From: UBA2329 sp964577215
GTDB taxonomy: Bacteria > Bacteroidota > Bacteroidia > Chitinophagales > Saprospiraceae
Reading direction: 5' to 3'
Assembly (NCBI GenBank): GCA_964577215.1
Contig: CAZNYK010000004.1
Span: 1 to 64,000, forward strand
DNA: 64,000 nt
Each line of letters starts with the position of its first letter. The first letter of the stretch is position 1. Shown here in pieces: positions 9,196-16,506 of this stretch. A program made the position numbers and the translations under genes. Below the pieces are notes generated by a model. It did not search any database and was not told where the DNA came from. It saw only the letters and a list, made by a program, of their open reading frames with translations.

Positions 9196-10677
9196 ATGGA
9201 AAAGGAAAATGCATACCCGGCACAAGTCCTCATTGAGGCGCTCACCTACGACGACGTTCTGCTCGTCCCTGCTTACTCTGAAGTGCTTCCCCGAGAAGTA
9301 GATATTACAAGCAATCTCACCCGTGGAATCCGGCTGAATGCGCCCATCGTTTCCGCAGCGATGGATACGGTGACCGAGTACAAGCTCGCCATCGCTATGG
9401 CGCGGCAAGGCGGCATCGGCATTATTCACAAAAATATGACCATCGCCCAGCAGGCCGAGCAGGTGCGAAGCGTGAAGCGTGCAGAGAGCGGCATGATCAT
9501 CGACCCCGTCACACTCGGCGAGGATGCATCCGTCGGCGATGCGCTCTCCCTGATGCGGCAGTTCAAGATCGGCGGAATTCCCATTATCGACGGGGAAGGC
9601 AAACTCACCGGCATCCTTACCAACCGGGATCTCCGGTTCGAAACGCAATTGGAGCGATCGGTGTGCGACATTATGACGTCTGAAAACCTCGTCACCGCGC
9701 CGGCAGGCACAACCCTGGAACAGGCCCGCGAAATCCTGCAACGGTACAAAATTGAAAAACTGCCCGTGGTGGAAAGCGATAACACGCTCATCGGGCTGAT
9801 CACCTACAAAGACATCATGAAGGTGCAGGATCACCCCAACTCCTGCAAAGACAACCTGGGGCGCTTGGTCGTGGGCGCTGCCGTGGGGGTCACCGCCGAT
9901 ACAGTGGAGCGGGTGGAGGCCCTGGTAAAAGTTGGCGTGGACGTGATATGCGTAGACACCGCGCACGGGCACTCACAAGGCGTATTGAACGCCGTAAAAA
10001 TGCTGAAACAACTTTTCCCCGATCTTCAGATCATCGGCGGCAACGTGGCAACTGCGGAAGGCGCGCTCGCCCTCGCAGCAGCCGGCGCCGACGGGGTAAA
10101 GGTGGGGGTAGGCCCGGGCAGTATTTGTACCACCCGCGTGGTTGCCGGCGTAGGCGTGCCGCAGTTGTCGGCCGTATTGTATGCTGCGCAGGCCCTGAAA
10201 GGCACCGGCATACCTGTAATTGCCGACGGCGGGATCCGCTATGCAGGCGACATCGTCAAGGCGCTCGCTGCCGGAGCAGGCACTATCATGGCCGGCGGCC
10301 TCTTTGCCGGAGTGGAAGAAGCTCCCGGTGAAACCATCATCTTCGAAGGTCGCAAATTCAAGGTGTACCGGGGTATGGGTTCGCTCGGCGCAATGGAGCA
10401 GGGCTCCAAAGACCGCTACTTCCAGGATGTGGAGGACGACATCAGGAAGCTCGTTCCCGAGGGAATTGAAGGCCGCGTGCCCTATAAAGGCACCGTAGCC
10501 GAGGCGATGCTTCAATACATAGGCGGGTTGCGCGCCGGGATGGGCTACTGCGGCGCCCAAAACATGGAGCAGTTGCAGCAAGCCAAATTTGTCAAGATCA
10601 CATCTGCCGGCTTTACTGAAAGCCACCCCCACAACGTGACCATTACGAAGGAATCGCCAAACTATAGTCGTAGGTAG
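9196..10677 (+). CDS. guaB: Inosine-5'-monophosphate dehydrogenase
   Basis: IMP dehydrogenase oxidises IMP to XMP with NAD, the committed step of guanine nucleotide synthesis. I use ATG 9196 (493 residues); a TTG 6 bp upstream lies inside the -7 box. The N-terminus has the family motif LTYDDVLLVPAYSEVLPR, two CBS domains lie about residues 95-215, and the catalytic loop is GPGSICTTRVVAGVG with the active-site Cys. The flap region contains YRGMGSLGAM. The C-terminus is intact. The gene is divergent from the TetR operon and convergent with groEL, sharing a hairpin terminator with it. Confidence 0.98.
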   Translation: MEKENAYPAQVLIEALTYDDVLLVPAYSEVLPREVDITSNLTRGIRLNAPIVSAAMDTVTEYKLAIAMARQGGIGIIHKNMTIAQQAEQVRSVKRAESGMIIDPVTLGEDASVGDALSLMRQFKIGGIPIIDGEGKLTGILTNRDLRFETQLERSVCDIMTSENLVTAPAGTTLEQAREILQRYKIEKLPVVESDNTLIGLITYKDIMKVQDHPNSCKDNLGRLVVGAAVGVTADTVERVEALVKVGVDVICVDTAHGHSQGVLNAVKMLKQLFPDLQIIGGNVATAEGALALAAAGADGVKVGVGPGSICTTRVVAGVGVPQLSAVLYAAQALKGTGIPVIADGGIRYAGDIVKALAAGAGTIMAGGLFAGVEEAPGETIIFEGRKFKVYRGMGSLGAMEQGSKDRYFQDVEDDIRKLVPEGIEGRVPYKGTVAEAMLQYIGGLRAGMGYCGAQNMEQLQQAKFVKITSAGFTESHPHNVTITKESPNYSRR

Positions 10678-10691
10678 GAAGCCGGCATGAA

Positions 10692-10726
10692 AAAAGCCGT
10701 CCCGGATTCTCACCCGGAACGGCTTT
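10692..10726. terminator. Bidirectional intrinsic terminator between guaB and groEL
   Basis: A 13-bp stem with one mismatch (AAAGCCGTCCCGG pairing with CCGGAACGGCTTT) closes an 8-nt loop. On the minus strand it is followed by a run of six T, a good end for groESL. On the plus strand the tail is GGCTTTGTGTTT, weaker but adequate for guaB. Confidence 0.8.
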
Positions 10727-10783
10727 GTGTTTGATGCATCTGGCTGGGAGGGAATTCCTCCCGCATTTATATAGGAGCGGTCA

Positions 10784-12427
10784 TTACATCATGCCGCCCA
10801 TACCGCCCATTCCGCCCGGAGGCATCGGCATTTGGCCGTTGCCCTTTTCGGGCTTTTCGTTCACCACGCATTCGGTGGTCAGCACCATACCTGCGATGGA
10901 AGCGGCATTTTCAAGCGCGACGCGGGTCACCTTGGTCGGGTCAATGACGCCGGCCTTTTTGAGGTCTTCAAACACGTCGGTGCGGGCGTTATAGCCGAAG
11001 CTGCCTTTGCCTTCCATAACTTTCTGCAAGACCACGGAACCTTCCATTCCGGAGTTGTCGGAGATGATGCGCAGGGGCGCTTCGAGCGACTTGCGCACGA
11101 TCTGCACGCCGATATTCTCGTCTTCGTTGGCGCCTTTCACCTTGTCGAGAGAAGCGATGGCGCGAACCAAAGCCACGCCGCCGCCGGCTACGATGCCTTC
11201 TTCCACGGCAGCGCGGGTTGCGTGCAGGGCGTCGTCCACGCGGTCTTTTTTCTCTTTCATCTCCACTTCCGTGGGAGCGCCCACGTAGAGCACTGCCACG
11301 CCGCCTGACAATTTGGCCAAGCGCTCTTGCAGCTTTTCGCGGTCGTAGTCGGAGGTGGTAGCTTCAATCTGCTGCTTGATCTGGTTGATGCGGGCCTTGA
11401 TCTCGTCGGCATGGCCTTTGCCGTTCACGATGGTGGTATTGTCTTTGTCCACCAGGATTTTCTCAGCTTGTCCGAGTTGATCGAGGGTGGCACTTTCCAA
11501 TTTGTAGCCCTTTTCGTCGCTGATGACGGTGCCGCCTGTGAGGATGGCGATGTCTTCGAGCATGGCTTTGCGGCGGTCGCCGAAGCCGGGCGCTTTTACG
11601 GCCACTACTTTGAGGTTGGCGCGCAGGCGGTTGACGACCAACACGCCGAGGGCCTGGCTTTCCACGTCTTCGGAGATGATGAGCAGGGGACGGCCGGCGT
11701 TGATCACTTTTTCAAGGATCGGCACGATGTCCTGCATGTTGGCTATCTTCTTGTCGTAAATGAGAAGGAGCGGGTTTTCGTACTCCACCGTCATGTCATC
11801 CGGGTTGGTGACGAAGTAGGGGGAGAGGTATCCGCGGTCAAACTGCATACCGAGCACTTCCTCCACATAGGTATCGGTGCCTTTGGCTTCTTCCACCGTG
11901 ATGACGCCGTCTTTGCTCACGCGCTTCATGGCATCTGCGATGAGAGAGCCGATCTCGTCGTCGTTATTGGCGGAGATGGCGCCTACCTGGCGGATTTTTT
12001 CGAAGTCGTCGCCGATTTGCTCCGATTGATTTTTCAGGTCTTCCACGATTGCCTTCACTGCTTTGTCAATGCCGCGCTTGAGGTCCATCGGGTTGGCGCC
12101 TGCGGTTACGTTTTTCAAGCCTGCATTGATCATGGCCTGAGCCAGTACGGTGGCGGTGGTGGTGCCGTCGCCGGCGAGATCAGCCGTTTTGGAAGCCACT
12201 TCCTTCACCATCTGGGCGCCCATGTTCTCTACCGGGTCTTCCAGTTCCACTTCTTTGGCAACGGTGACGCCGTCCTTGGTGATCTGCGGAGCGCCGAAAC
12301 TTTTCTGGATAACAACGTTGCGGCCTTTGGGGCCGAGAGTGACTTTTACTGCGTTGGCCAGGGCGTCCACTCCTGTGCGGAGCTTTTCCCGGGCATCGCG
12401 GTTAAAACTGATTTCTTTTACAGCCAT
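10784..12427 (-). CDS. groEL: Chaperonin GroEL (60 kDa)
   Basis: This 547-residue protein is the cytoplasmic chaperonin subunit that forms two seven-membered rings and folds proteins with GroES. The ATP-site motif GDGTTTATVLA and the conserved LGPKGRNVVIQ near the N-terminus are present, and the C-terminus ends in the typical Gly-Gly-Met repeats. It starts 36 bp after groES, with which it forms the usual operon. The transcript ends at the hairpin at 10692-10726. Confidence 0.99.
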   Translation of the reverse strand: MAVKEISFNRDAREKLRTGVDALANAVKVTLGPKGRNVVIQKSFGAPQITKDGVTVAKEVELEDPVENMGAQMVKEVASKTADLAGDGTTTATVLAQAMINAGLKNVTAGANPMDLKRGIDKAVKAIVEDLKNQSEQIGDDFEKIRQVGAISANNDDEIGSLIADAMKRVSKDGVITVEEAKGTDTYVEEVLGMQFDRGYLSPYFVTNPDDMTVEYENPLLLIYDKKIANMQDIVPILEKVINAGRPLLIISEDVESQALGVLVVNRLRANLKVVAVKAPGFGDRRKAMLEDIAILTGGTVISDEKGYKLESATLDQLGQAEKILVDKDNTTIVNGKGHADEIKARINQIKQQIEATTSDYDREKLQERLAKLSGGVAVLYVGAPTEVEMKEKKDRVDDALHATRAAVEEGIVAGGGVALVRAIASLDKVKGANEDENIGVQIVRKSLEAPLRIISDNSGMEGSVVLQKVMEGKGSFGYNARTDVFEDLKKAGVIDPTKVTRVALENAASIAGMVLTTECVVNEKPEKGNGQMPMPPGGMGGMGGMM

Positions 12428-12463
12428 GGTGGTTGGTTTGTTTTTGTTGAATGGAAGAATGGA

Positions 12464-12730
12464 TTAGAGGATGACGAGGATATCGTCTTCGCGCATGATC
12501 ATGTAGTCCTCGCCCTCGAAGTTGATCTCCTGACCGGCGTATTTGCCGTACAGCACGATATCGCCCACTTGCACGGTCATCAGGTTGCCGTCTTTGCCGG
12601 GGCCTACGGCCACCACTTCGCCTCTTTGCGGTTTTTCTTTGGCAGTGTCGGGGATAATGATACCGCCTTTGGTCTTTTCTTCAGCCGGAGCAGGCTTGAT
12701 GACCACTCTGTCGCCGATTGGTTTCATCAT
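12464..12730 (-). CDS. groES: Co-chaperonin GroES (10 kDa)
   Basis: The 88-residue co-chaperonin caps the GroEL ring. The N-terminal GDRVVIKPAPAEEKTKGGI with the mobile loop, and the later EVVAVGPGKDGNL and LYGKYAGQEI segments, are canonical. It is the first gene of groESL. No CIRCE inverted repeat is visible upstream; instead a bipartite motif shared with htpG is present at 12787-12819. Confidence 0.98.
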   Translation of the reverse strand: MMKPIGDRVVIKPAPAEEKTKGGIIIPDTAKEKPQRGEVVAVGPGKDGNLMTVQVGDIVLYGKYAGQEINFEGEDYMIMREDDILVIL

Positions 12731-12786
12731 AACTTGTAATTTTGGTTATCGTTGGTGAACAATAATAATTTGGACGCCCTCTGTCC

Positions 12787-12819
12787 TGCACACCTTGTGC
12801 CAAATTTGATTTTATGACA
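12787..12819 (-). promoter_or_regulatory. Candidate heat-shock promoter of groESL, shared with htpG and sigma-54-like
   Basis: Read on the minus strand: TGTCA (12819-12815), 13 bp, then GGCACAAGGT (12801-12792). The latter part extends to TTGGCAC-AAGGT-GTGCA (12803-12787), which has the GG/GC spacing of sigma-54 -24/-12 promoters with one mismatch. The same TGTCA-N13-GGCAYAAGGT string lies before htpG. The start codon is about 57 bp downstream of the -12 element. Confidence 0.55.
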
Positions 12820-12955
12820 GAATTGCAGGAAAACTCGACGGAGGGGTGGGGTAGGCGGATGTTCGCAAGCAGTAAAATTGACAAAGTGACGCAATGGCAG
12901 GGGGGGATTGACGGCCGGCGAGCAGCCAGGAATTAGAAAATATCTTTTAGTGAAC

Positions 12956-12985
12956 TTGCCCTACACCATAAGCATTGTATCTTTG
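12956..12985 (+). promoter_or_regulatory. Promoter of the MNT/HEPN toxin-antitoxin operon
   Basis: TTG (12956-12958), a 19-bp spacer and TATCTTTG (12978-12985) match the Bacteroidota consensus completely. Expected transcription begins near 12990, about 9 bases before the ATG at 12999, which rules out the upstream TTG codon at 12975 as the start. Confidence 0.8.
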
Positions 12986-12998
12986 TAAAAATTTCACT

Positions 12999-13343
12999 AT
13001 GCGGAAAGAAGCTATTCATGCCGTTGATTTCGACAAAGGGCAGCTCACTTACCTAAAGCCCTTTGCGGCCTCTTTAAGGGCGGTTTGCAGGAAATACGGA
13101 GTCGAGAAGCTCTACGTTTTTGGCTCGCTCACAACCGGAGAGTTCAATCCGGAGAAGAGCGACATTGACTTCTTGGTCAAGTTCAAGCAAGATGAAAAAG
13201 TAGGAATGTCGTTTCTCTCCATGATGATTGAGCTTGAAGAACTGCTCGGTCGAAAGGTTGACCTTGTAAGGGAACGCCCGTTCGAAAATGAATACTTCGC
13301 CCGCTCCGTAGCGGCAACAAAAACCCTCGTCTATGCCGCATGA
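12999..13343 (+). CDS. mntA: MNT-domain nucleotidyltransferase antitoxin
   Basis: This 114-residue protein has the minimal nucleotidyltransferase fold: Gly42-Ser43 in the motif FGSLTTGEF, Asp55 and Asp57 in KSDIDFLV, and a third acidic residue, Asp88, in KVDLV. In characterised MNT/HEPN pairs the MNT protein neutralises the HEPN RNase, in studied cases by attaching AMP residues to a tyrosine next to its active site. The gene overlaps hepT by 11 bp, so translation is probably coupled. The active-site residues all look intact. Confidence 0.88.
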   Translation: MRKEAIHAVDFDKGQLTYLKPFAASLRAVCRKYGVEKLYVFGSLTTGEFNPEKSDIDFLVKFKQDEKVGMSFLSMMIELEELLGRKVDLVRERPFENEYFARSVAATKTLVYAA

Positions 13344-13668
13344 CACCAAGAAATACTTGAGGGATATCGAATTGGCTATCGGAAAAATACGCTCTTTTGT
13401 GCCGGAAAGTTATGACTTTGACACCTACGAGCAGGATATCAAAACACAATATGCCGTAGAACGGGCACTTGCCATTATTGGCGAGGCAATGTACCAACTT
13501 ATAAAAACCGCTCCCGACCTTCCCATCACCAAAGCACCGGAAATCGCCAAGACGCGCCATGTCCTCGTCCACGCCTACGACAAAGTGGATAATCTCGTGG
13601 TTTGGGATATACTCACCAATCATCTTGAGTTGTTGGAAAAGGAAGTAGTAGAGTTGTTGAGGGCTTAG
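13333..13668 (+). CDS. hepT: HEPN-domain RNase toxin (HepT/DUF86)
   Basis: The 111-residue, helical product carries the HEPN RNase motif R-x4-H-x-Y as Arg75, His80 and Tyr82 (TRHVLVHAYDKVD). It follows the MNT antitoxin gene with an 11-bp overlap. Members form a dimeric, metal-independent RNase; in studied relatives the Tyr is the site of AMPylation by the partner. Roles in plasmid or element stabilisation and in phage defence are described for the family, but nothing here shows which applies. A palindromic repeat begins 27 bp after the stop codon. Confidence 0.9.
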   Translation: MPHDTKKYLRDIELAIGKIRSFVPESYDFDTYEQDIKTQYAVERALAIIGEAMYQLIKTAPDLPITKAPEIAKTRHVLVHAYDKVDNLVVWDILTNHLELLEKEVVELLRA

Positions 13669-13694
13669 GATCGCATCCCCTAAATCCTAAATTT

Positions 13695-13772
13695 CGCAAA
13701 CCACTGGCTATCAGTTATCCCGATGAAAAATGGTTTTAATTTTTTCGCAAACCATTTTTCGTCGGCCATAAC
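13695..13772 (+). repeat. Dispersed palindromic repeat, copy A
   Basis: The unit runs from CGCAAACCACTGGCTATCAG into a hairpin: CCCGATGAAAAATGG pairs with CCATTTTTCGTCGG across an A/T-rich loop. The same sequence recurs at 18848, 36518, 62315 and 62479. The copy lies 3' of hepT and supplies the last codons and stop of the small minus-strand gene at 13736-13969. Confidence 0.85.
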
Positions 13773-13969
13773 AATTCCTGGATCACTTCTACGTCCTCAT
13801 TCCCGAGAGTGATAGCGCCGATATTTTCTTCTATAAAGCCTTCAATGATCTGCTCGCTTCGTTCTTCTCTCAATCCCCTGGCTTCCTTTTGGGCAATCCT
13901 CGCGATGCGCAGATCGTCTAAGCTGCGGTAATGCTCTTTTATTTCGTGGATATCTTTTTCAGCTTTCAC
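13736..13969 (-). CDS. Small hypothetical protein, tail encoded by a repeat element
   Basis: The frame opens with GTG and gives 77 residues; it is strongly charged and probably helical in the first 45 residues (HEIKEHYRSLDDLRIARIAQ). The frame stays open some 33 bp upstream of the GTG, so the true start is uncertain. The last ten or so residues and the stop codon lie in palindromic repeat copy A, so the present C-terminus may be an accident of the repeat insertion and the gene may be truncated. I recognise no family. It lies downstream of secG beyond a terminator, and convergent with hepT. Confidence 0.4.
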   Translation of the reverse strand: MKAEKDIHEIKEHYRSLDDLRIARIAQKEARGLREERSEQIIEGFIEENIGAITLGNEDVEVIQELLWPTKNGLRKN

Positions 13970-14013
13970 TAAACAGCGTTTTGAGCTGCGAATATATGCC
14001 CGTTCCTAAAAAA

Positions 14014-14054
14014 TTTAATGCCGGAGCGACTGCTTGGCATCGCCCCGGCATTAA
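14014..14054 (-). terminator. Intrinsic terminator after secG
   Basis: The arms TTTAATGCCGGAGCGA and TCGCCCCGGCATTAAA form a 16-bp stem with one mismatch. On the minus strand the hairpin is followed by TTTTTTAGG. It lies 41 bp beyond the secG stop codon. Confidence 0.85.
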
Positions 14055-14095
14055 AACCTGGTAAATTTTCACTCCTCGTTACAGGATTTTGAAAC

Positions 14096-14356
14096 TTACT
14101 GCGTCAGCAACTGCTCGGCGGCAGCGGTGCCGTCTCCGACAAGGACGGCTGCAACCAGGCACAGCACGAAAAGCGCAGCGGCCAAACCCCAGGTGAGTTT
14201 TTCAATGAAATCGGAAGATTTGGCGGCGCCGAACATTTGGTTGGCCTGCGAACCGCCGAAGGTAGCGTCCACACCGCCCCCTTTCGGGTTTTGGATCAGC
14301 ACGGCAATCATCAGCAGCACTCCGATAAAAGCGATGAGAATGGTCAAGGCAGACAT
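14096..14356 (-). CDS. secG: Preprotein translocase subunit SecG
   Basis: This 86-residue membrane protein is the small auxiliary subunit of the SecYEG channel. It has two transmembrane helices (about residues 2-20 and 55-75) separated by the conserved cytoplasmic stretch IQNPKGGG...FGGSQANQMFG. It begins one base after the stop of the upstream TPR-like gene, so the two are co-transcribed. A strong hairpin terminator follows. Confidence 0.95.
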   Translation of the reverse strand: MSALTILIAFIGVLLMIAVLIQNPKGGGVDATFGGSQANQMFGAAKSSDFIEKLTWGLAAALFVLCLVAAVLVGDGTAAAEQLLTQ

Positions 14357-14357
14357 A

Positions 14358-15296
14358 TCAGTTATTTTTTAGATTTTGAATTCGGGCCGCAAAGTACGCG
14401 CTTTTTTCCGGAAAAAGCAAGCACAACCGGTTATACATTTCTACGGCCTTGGCAATATGCCCCTGCCGGGCCAGCAATTCGGCCAATGTCTCGGACGCAA
14501 CTTCCTCTTTTTCCTCCACACTGCGCTCTGCCATGTCGCGCAGATCGGGCAAATTGTACCCGGTCTCCGGCTCCTGAACTGCGAGCGTCTCCTCCTTTCC
14601 GGCCGGGCTATCCGAAGTAGTTGGGGAGAGGGGGACGATGGGAAGCGGCCCCGGCACATGTCTTCGCTTCCAGCTCCGGAACTGGGACTTTGGCATGGGC
14701 TCGGGAACGGGCGTATCGCCTTCCGCATAAAGCGCTCCCTCAACCGGCAGAAGGGCTTCAGTTCCCTCCCCGGACACTTCCGGCGCCTCCCCGGAAACAG
14801 TCGCCTGGTTTTCTGCCGGGCGACTATCGCGCATCCCGGGAGCAGGAGTATGTTCGCCGGGTAATTCTTCTTTTCCCCTCGGCGCAGGCGACGATTTTTC
14901 AACCGGCGCAGTAGCCGGGGCTTCCCGCGGAGGCGCTGCTTCTACAGGCTTTTCTACGGAGACGGGCTCCCGGGCATTGGCGAGGCGTTGTTCCAGTTCT
15001 GCAAGGGGTTTGAGTTCAAAGAACTCTTCGTGGAGGGGCGCTTCGGCATGGAGCAGGCTTGCGTCGAGTTCCTGCAAGCGCCGGCGCAAAAAAGCCCTGT
15101 CAATGCTATGCGCTGCCGCGCGCCCCAGGTCGGCCTGAAAATCTTTATGGCCCTCCAGGCGGCTTTTGAACAAGAGCAATTGATGCACATGCGGGCAAAA
15201 TGGATACTCCAGGGCCAAGGTTTTCAACTCCTGGTAAGAAACCCTGCGCAAACCCTCGGGCTGCTGCAAGAACTGTATGAGGTTGTCGGCTGTCAT
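14358..15296 (-). CDS. Conserved Bacteroidota protein with TPR-like C-terminus
   Basis: I start at ATG 15296 (312 residues), because the promoter lies directly upstream and the longer frame is basic and unlike a protein N-terminus. The first 100 residues (QPEGLRRVSYQELKTLALEY then FCPHVHQLLLFKSRL) resemble a helical module seen in many Bacteroidota hypothetical proteins encoded near secG. A Pro/Ala/Glu-rich linker covers about residues 110-240. The last 45 residues form a TPR-like helix pair (LAELLARQGHIAKAVEMYNR). The function is unknown. It forms an operon with secG. Confidence 0.7.
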   Translation of the reverse strand: MTADNLIQFLQQPEGLRRVSYQELKTLALEYPFCPHVHQLLLFKSRLEGHKDFQADLGRAAAHSIDRAFLRRRLQELDASLLHAEAPLHEEFFELKPLAELEQRLANAREPVSVEKPVEAAPPREAPATAPVEKSSPAPRGKEELPGEHTPAPGMRDSRPAENQATVSGEAPEVSGEGTEALLPVEGALYAEGDTPVPEPMPKSQFRSWKRRHVPGPLPIVPLSPTTSDSPAGKEETLAVQEPETGYNLPDLRDMAERSVEEKEEVASETLAELLARQGHIAKAVEMYNRLCLLFPEKSAYFAARIQNLKNN

Positions 15297-15314
15297 ATGC
15301 GCGTCTTTCCGCTG

Positions 15315-15345
15315 CAAATATATGAAATTGCACAAAAAATACCAA
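15315..15345 (-). promoter_or_regulatory. Promoter of the TPR-like protein/secG operon
   Basis: On the minus strand TTG (15345-15343) and TATATTTG (15322-15315) are separated by 20 bp. The -7 box ends 18 bp before the ATG at 15296, which fixes that codon as the start. Confidence 0.75.
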
Positions 15346-15360
15346 CTGATTATCAAACGC

Positions 15361-15942
15361 TTACAAGGTGGCAAGGAATGCGAGCAACTTGGCAACCGCC
15401 TTGCCCCGGTGGCTGATGGCCCCTTTTTCTTCTGTATCCATTTCGGCAAAGGAACGATGCGCTCCTTCGGGAACGAAAATGGGATCATAACCGAACCCGC
15501 CGCTTCCTGCCGGCGACGCTGCAATTTGCCCTTCTGCAACGCCTTCAAAGACATGCTCTTTTCCGTCGAGGATCAAAGCAATGACCGTGCGAAACCGCGC
15601 ACGGCGATCGGCAATGCCTTTCATTTTTGCCAGCACCAAGCGGGTATTGTCTTCCGCTTGTTTGTCTTCGCCGGCATAGCGGGCAGAACGCACCCCGGGT
15701 TCTCCGTTCAGGGCGTTTATTTCCAAACCGGTATCCTCAGCAAAGCAATTCACGCCGTAGTGCGCATGCACATAGCGGGCTTTTTGCAAGGCATTTCCTT
15801 CTATAGTAGGCGTGGTTTCGGGAAGCTCTCCGGCACAGCCGATATCGGCCAGGCTTTTGAGCCGGATGCCGGAGGGCAGCAGCGCGACTACTTCGCGGAT
15901 TTTATGGGCATTACCGGTGGCGAATACGATCTCGAGATTCAT
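15361..15942 (-). CDS. rdgB: RdgB/HAM1 non-canonical purine NTP pyrophosphatase
   Basis: The 193-residue enzyme hydrolyses ITP, dITP and XTP to monophosphates, keeping damaged purines out of DNA and RNA. The start at ATG 15942 gives the classic N-terminus EIVFATGNAHKIREV. Other family motifs are the FAEDTGLEINALNGEPGVRS stretch, GFGYDPIFVPEG and the late SHRGKA. The gene overlaps the preceding reading frame by 4 bp (ATGA), so the two are translationally coupled. Confidence 0.95.
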   Translation of the reverse strand: MNLEIVFATGNAHKIREVVALLPSGIRLKSLADIGCAGELPETTPTIEGNALQKARYVHAHYGVNCFAEDTGLEINALNGEPGVRSARYAGEDKQAEDNTRLVLAKMKGIADRRARFRTVIALILDGKEHVFEGVAEGQIAASPAGSGGFGYDPIFVPEGAHRSFAEMDTEEKGAISHRGKAVAKLLAFLATL

Positions 15943-16394
15943 TTGTGTAGAAATATTTGTTGAAGCGCCTTCCAAAACGGACCGGAGCGCTCGCTGCCGC
16001 CGCGCGCCCGCTCTTCCATGAGTACCTGCAATGAATCGCAAAAGAGAAGGATTTTACCCCGGAAGCGAATGGGGACATAGTGACTCCAGTTGATCTGCAA
16101 GCCGAGGTCGGCGGGCGTAAACCCGAAAACCAGGAGCGTTTGAAAGGCGGCCCGGCGGTACAATAATGCAAATGACGGCACGGATTGGTTTGCAATTTCG
16201 GCAAATTGCGTATCTTTGGCCAGATCAACCCGGGCGGCCTGCAGCACGCGTTCCAGGAAGGCTTGCACGCCGGTTTCGTCCGTTTGTTCGTAGAAAAGCA
16301 AAATTTCACGAGCATTTTCGCCCTTCCAACGGGCGATTTCGGCGCCGTGGGGCGCCGGGTCAAATATATCGAAGTTTAACAATTTAGTTTCCAA
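15939..16394 (-). CDS. Conserved hypothetical protein upstream of rdgB
   Basis: No ATG is present early in this frame; a TTG at 16394 gives 151 residues. The C-terminal half (LLVFGFTPADLGLQINWSHY, then ILLFCDSLQVL) is typical of a small protein conserved in Bacteroidota and sometimes compared with DNA polymerase III accessory subunits, a link I cannot confirm from sequence. It overlaps rdgB by 4 bp and is divergent from ilvE, with about 110 bp of A/T-rich DNA between. Confidence in the gene is fair; its role is unknown. Confidence 0.6.
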   Translation of the reverse strand: METKLLNFDIFDPAPHGAEIARWKGENAREILLFYEQTDETGVQAFLERVLQAARVDLAKDTQFAEIANQSVPSFALLYRRAAFQTLLVFGFTPADLGLQINWSHYVPIRFRGKILLFCDSLQVLMEERARGGSERSGPFWKALQQIFLHK

Positions 16395-16484
16395 TATAAA
16401 ATTTTTTTAACCCGCAAAATGAACAATTTTATACTTTTTTTTGTCTTTTTTCGAGCAGAGTTTAGAATTTTTGGTAAAAATACT

Positions 16485-16492
16485 TAATTTTG
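16485..16492 (+). promoter_or_regulatory. -7 box of the ilvE promoter
   Basis: TAATTTTG matches TAnnTTTG exactly and lies 14 bp before the ATG at 16507. The -33 element is unclear (TTTAG at 16461-16465). Confidence 0.6.
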
Positions 16493-16506
16493 TACAAAAA
16501 GCCGTC

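Noticed and set aside
8935..9972. Minus-strand frame of 345 codons antisense to guaB
   Set aside because: The opposite strand encodes IMP dehydrogenase with full motif content; the antisense frame has no recognisable domain and lacks a promoter.
11327..12739. 470-codon plus-strand frame antisense to groEL/groES
   Set aside because: GroEL and GroES account for the sequence; long antisense frames are expected in high-GC, codon-biased genes.
12731..12998. CIRCE operator upstream of groES
   Set aside because: No TTAGCACTC/GAGTGCTAA inverted repeat is present in the interval.
16355..16375. TATATTTG near the start of the 15939-16394 frame as its promoter
   Set aside because: It lies inside the coding frame and no later start codon would leave a plausible protein, so it is probably chance.
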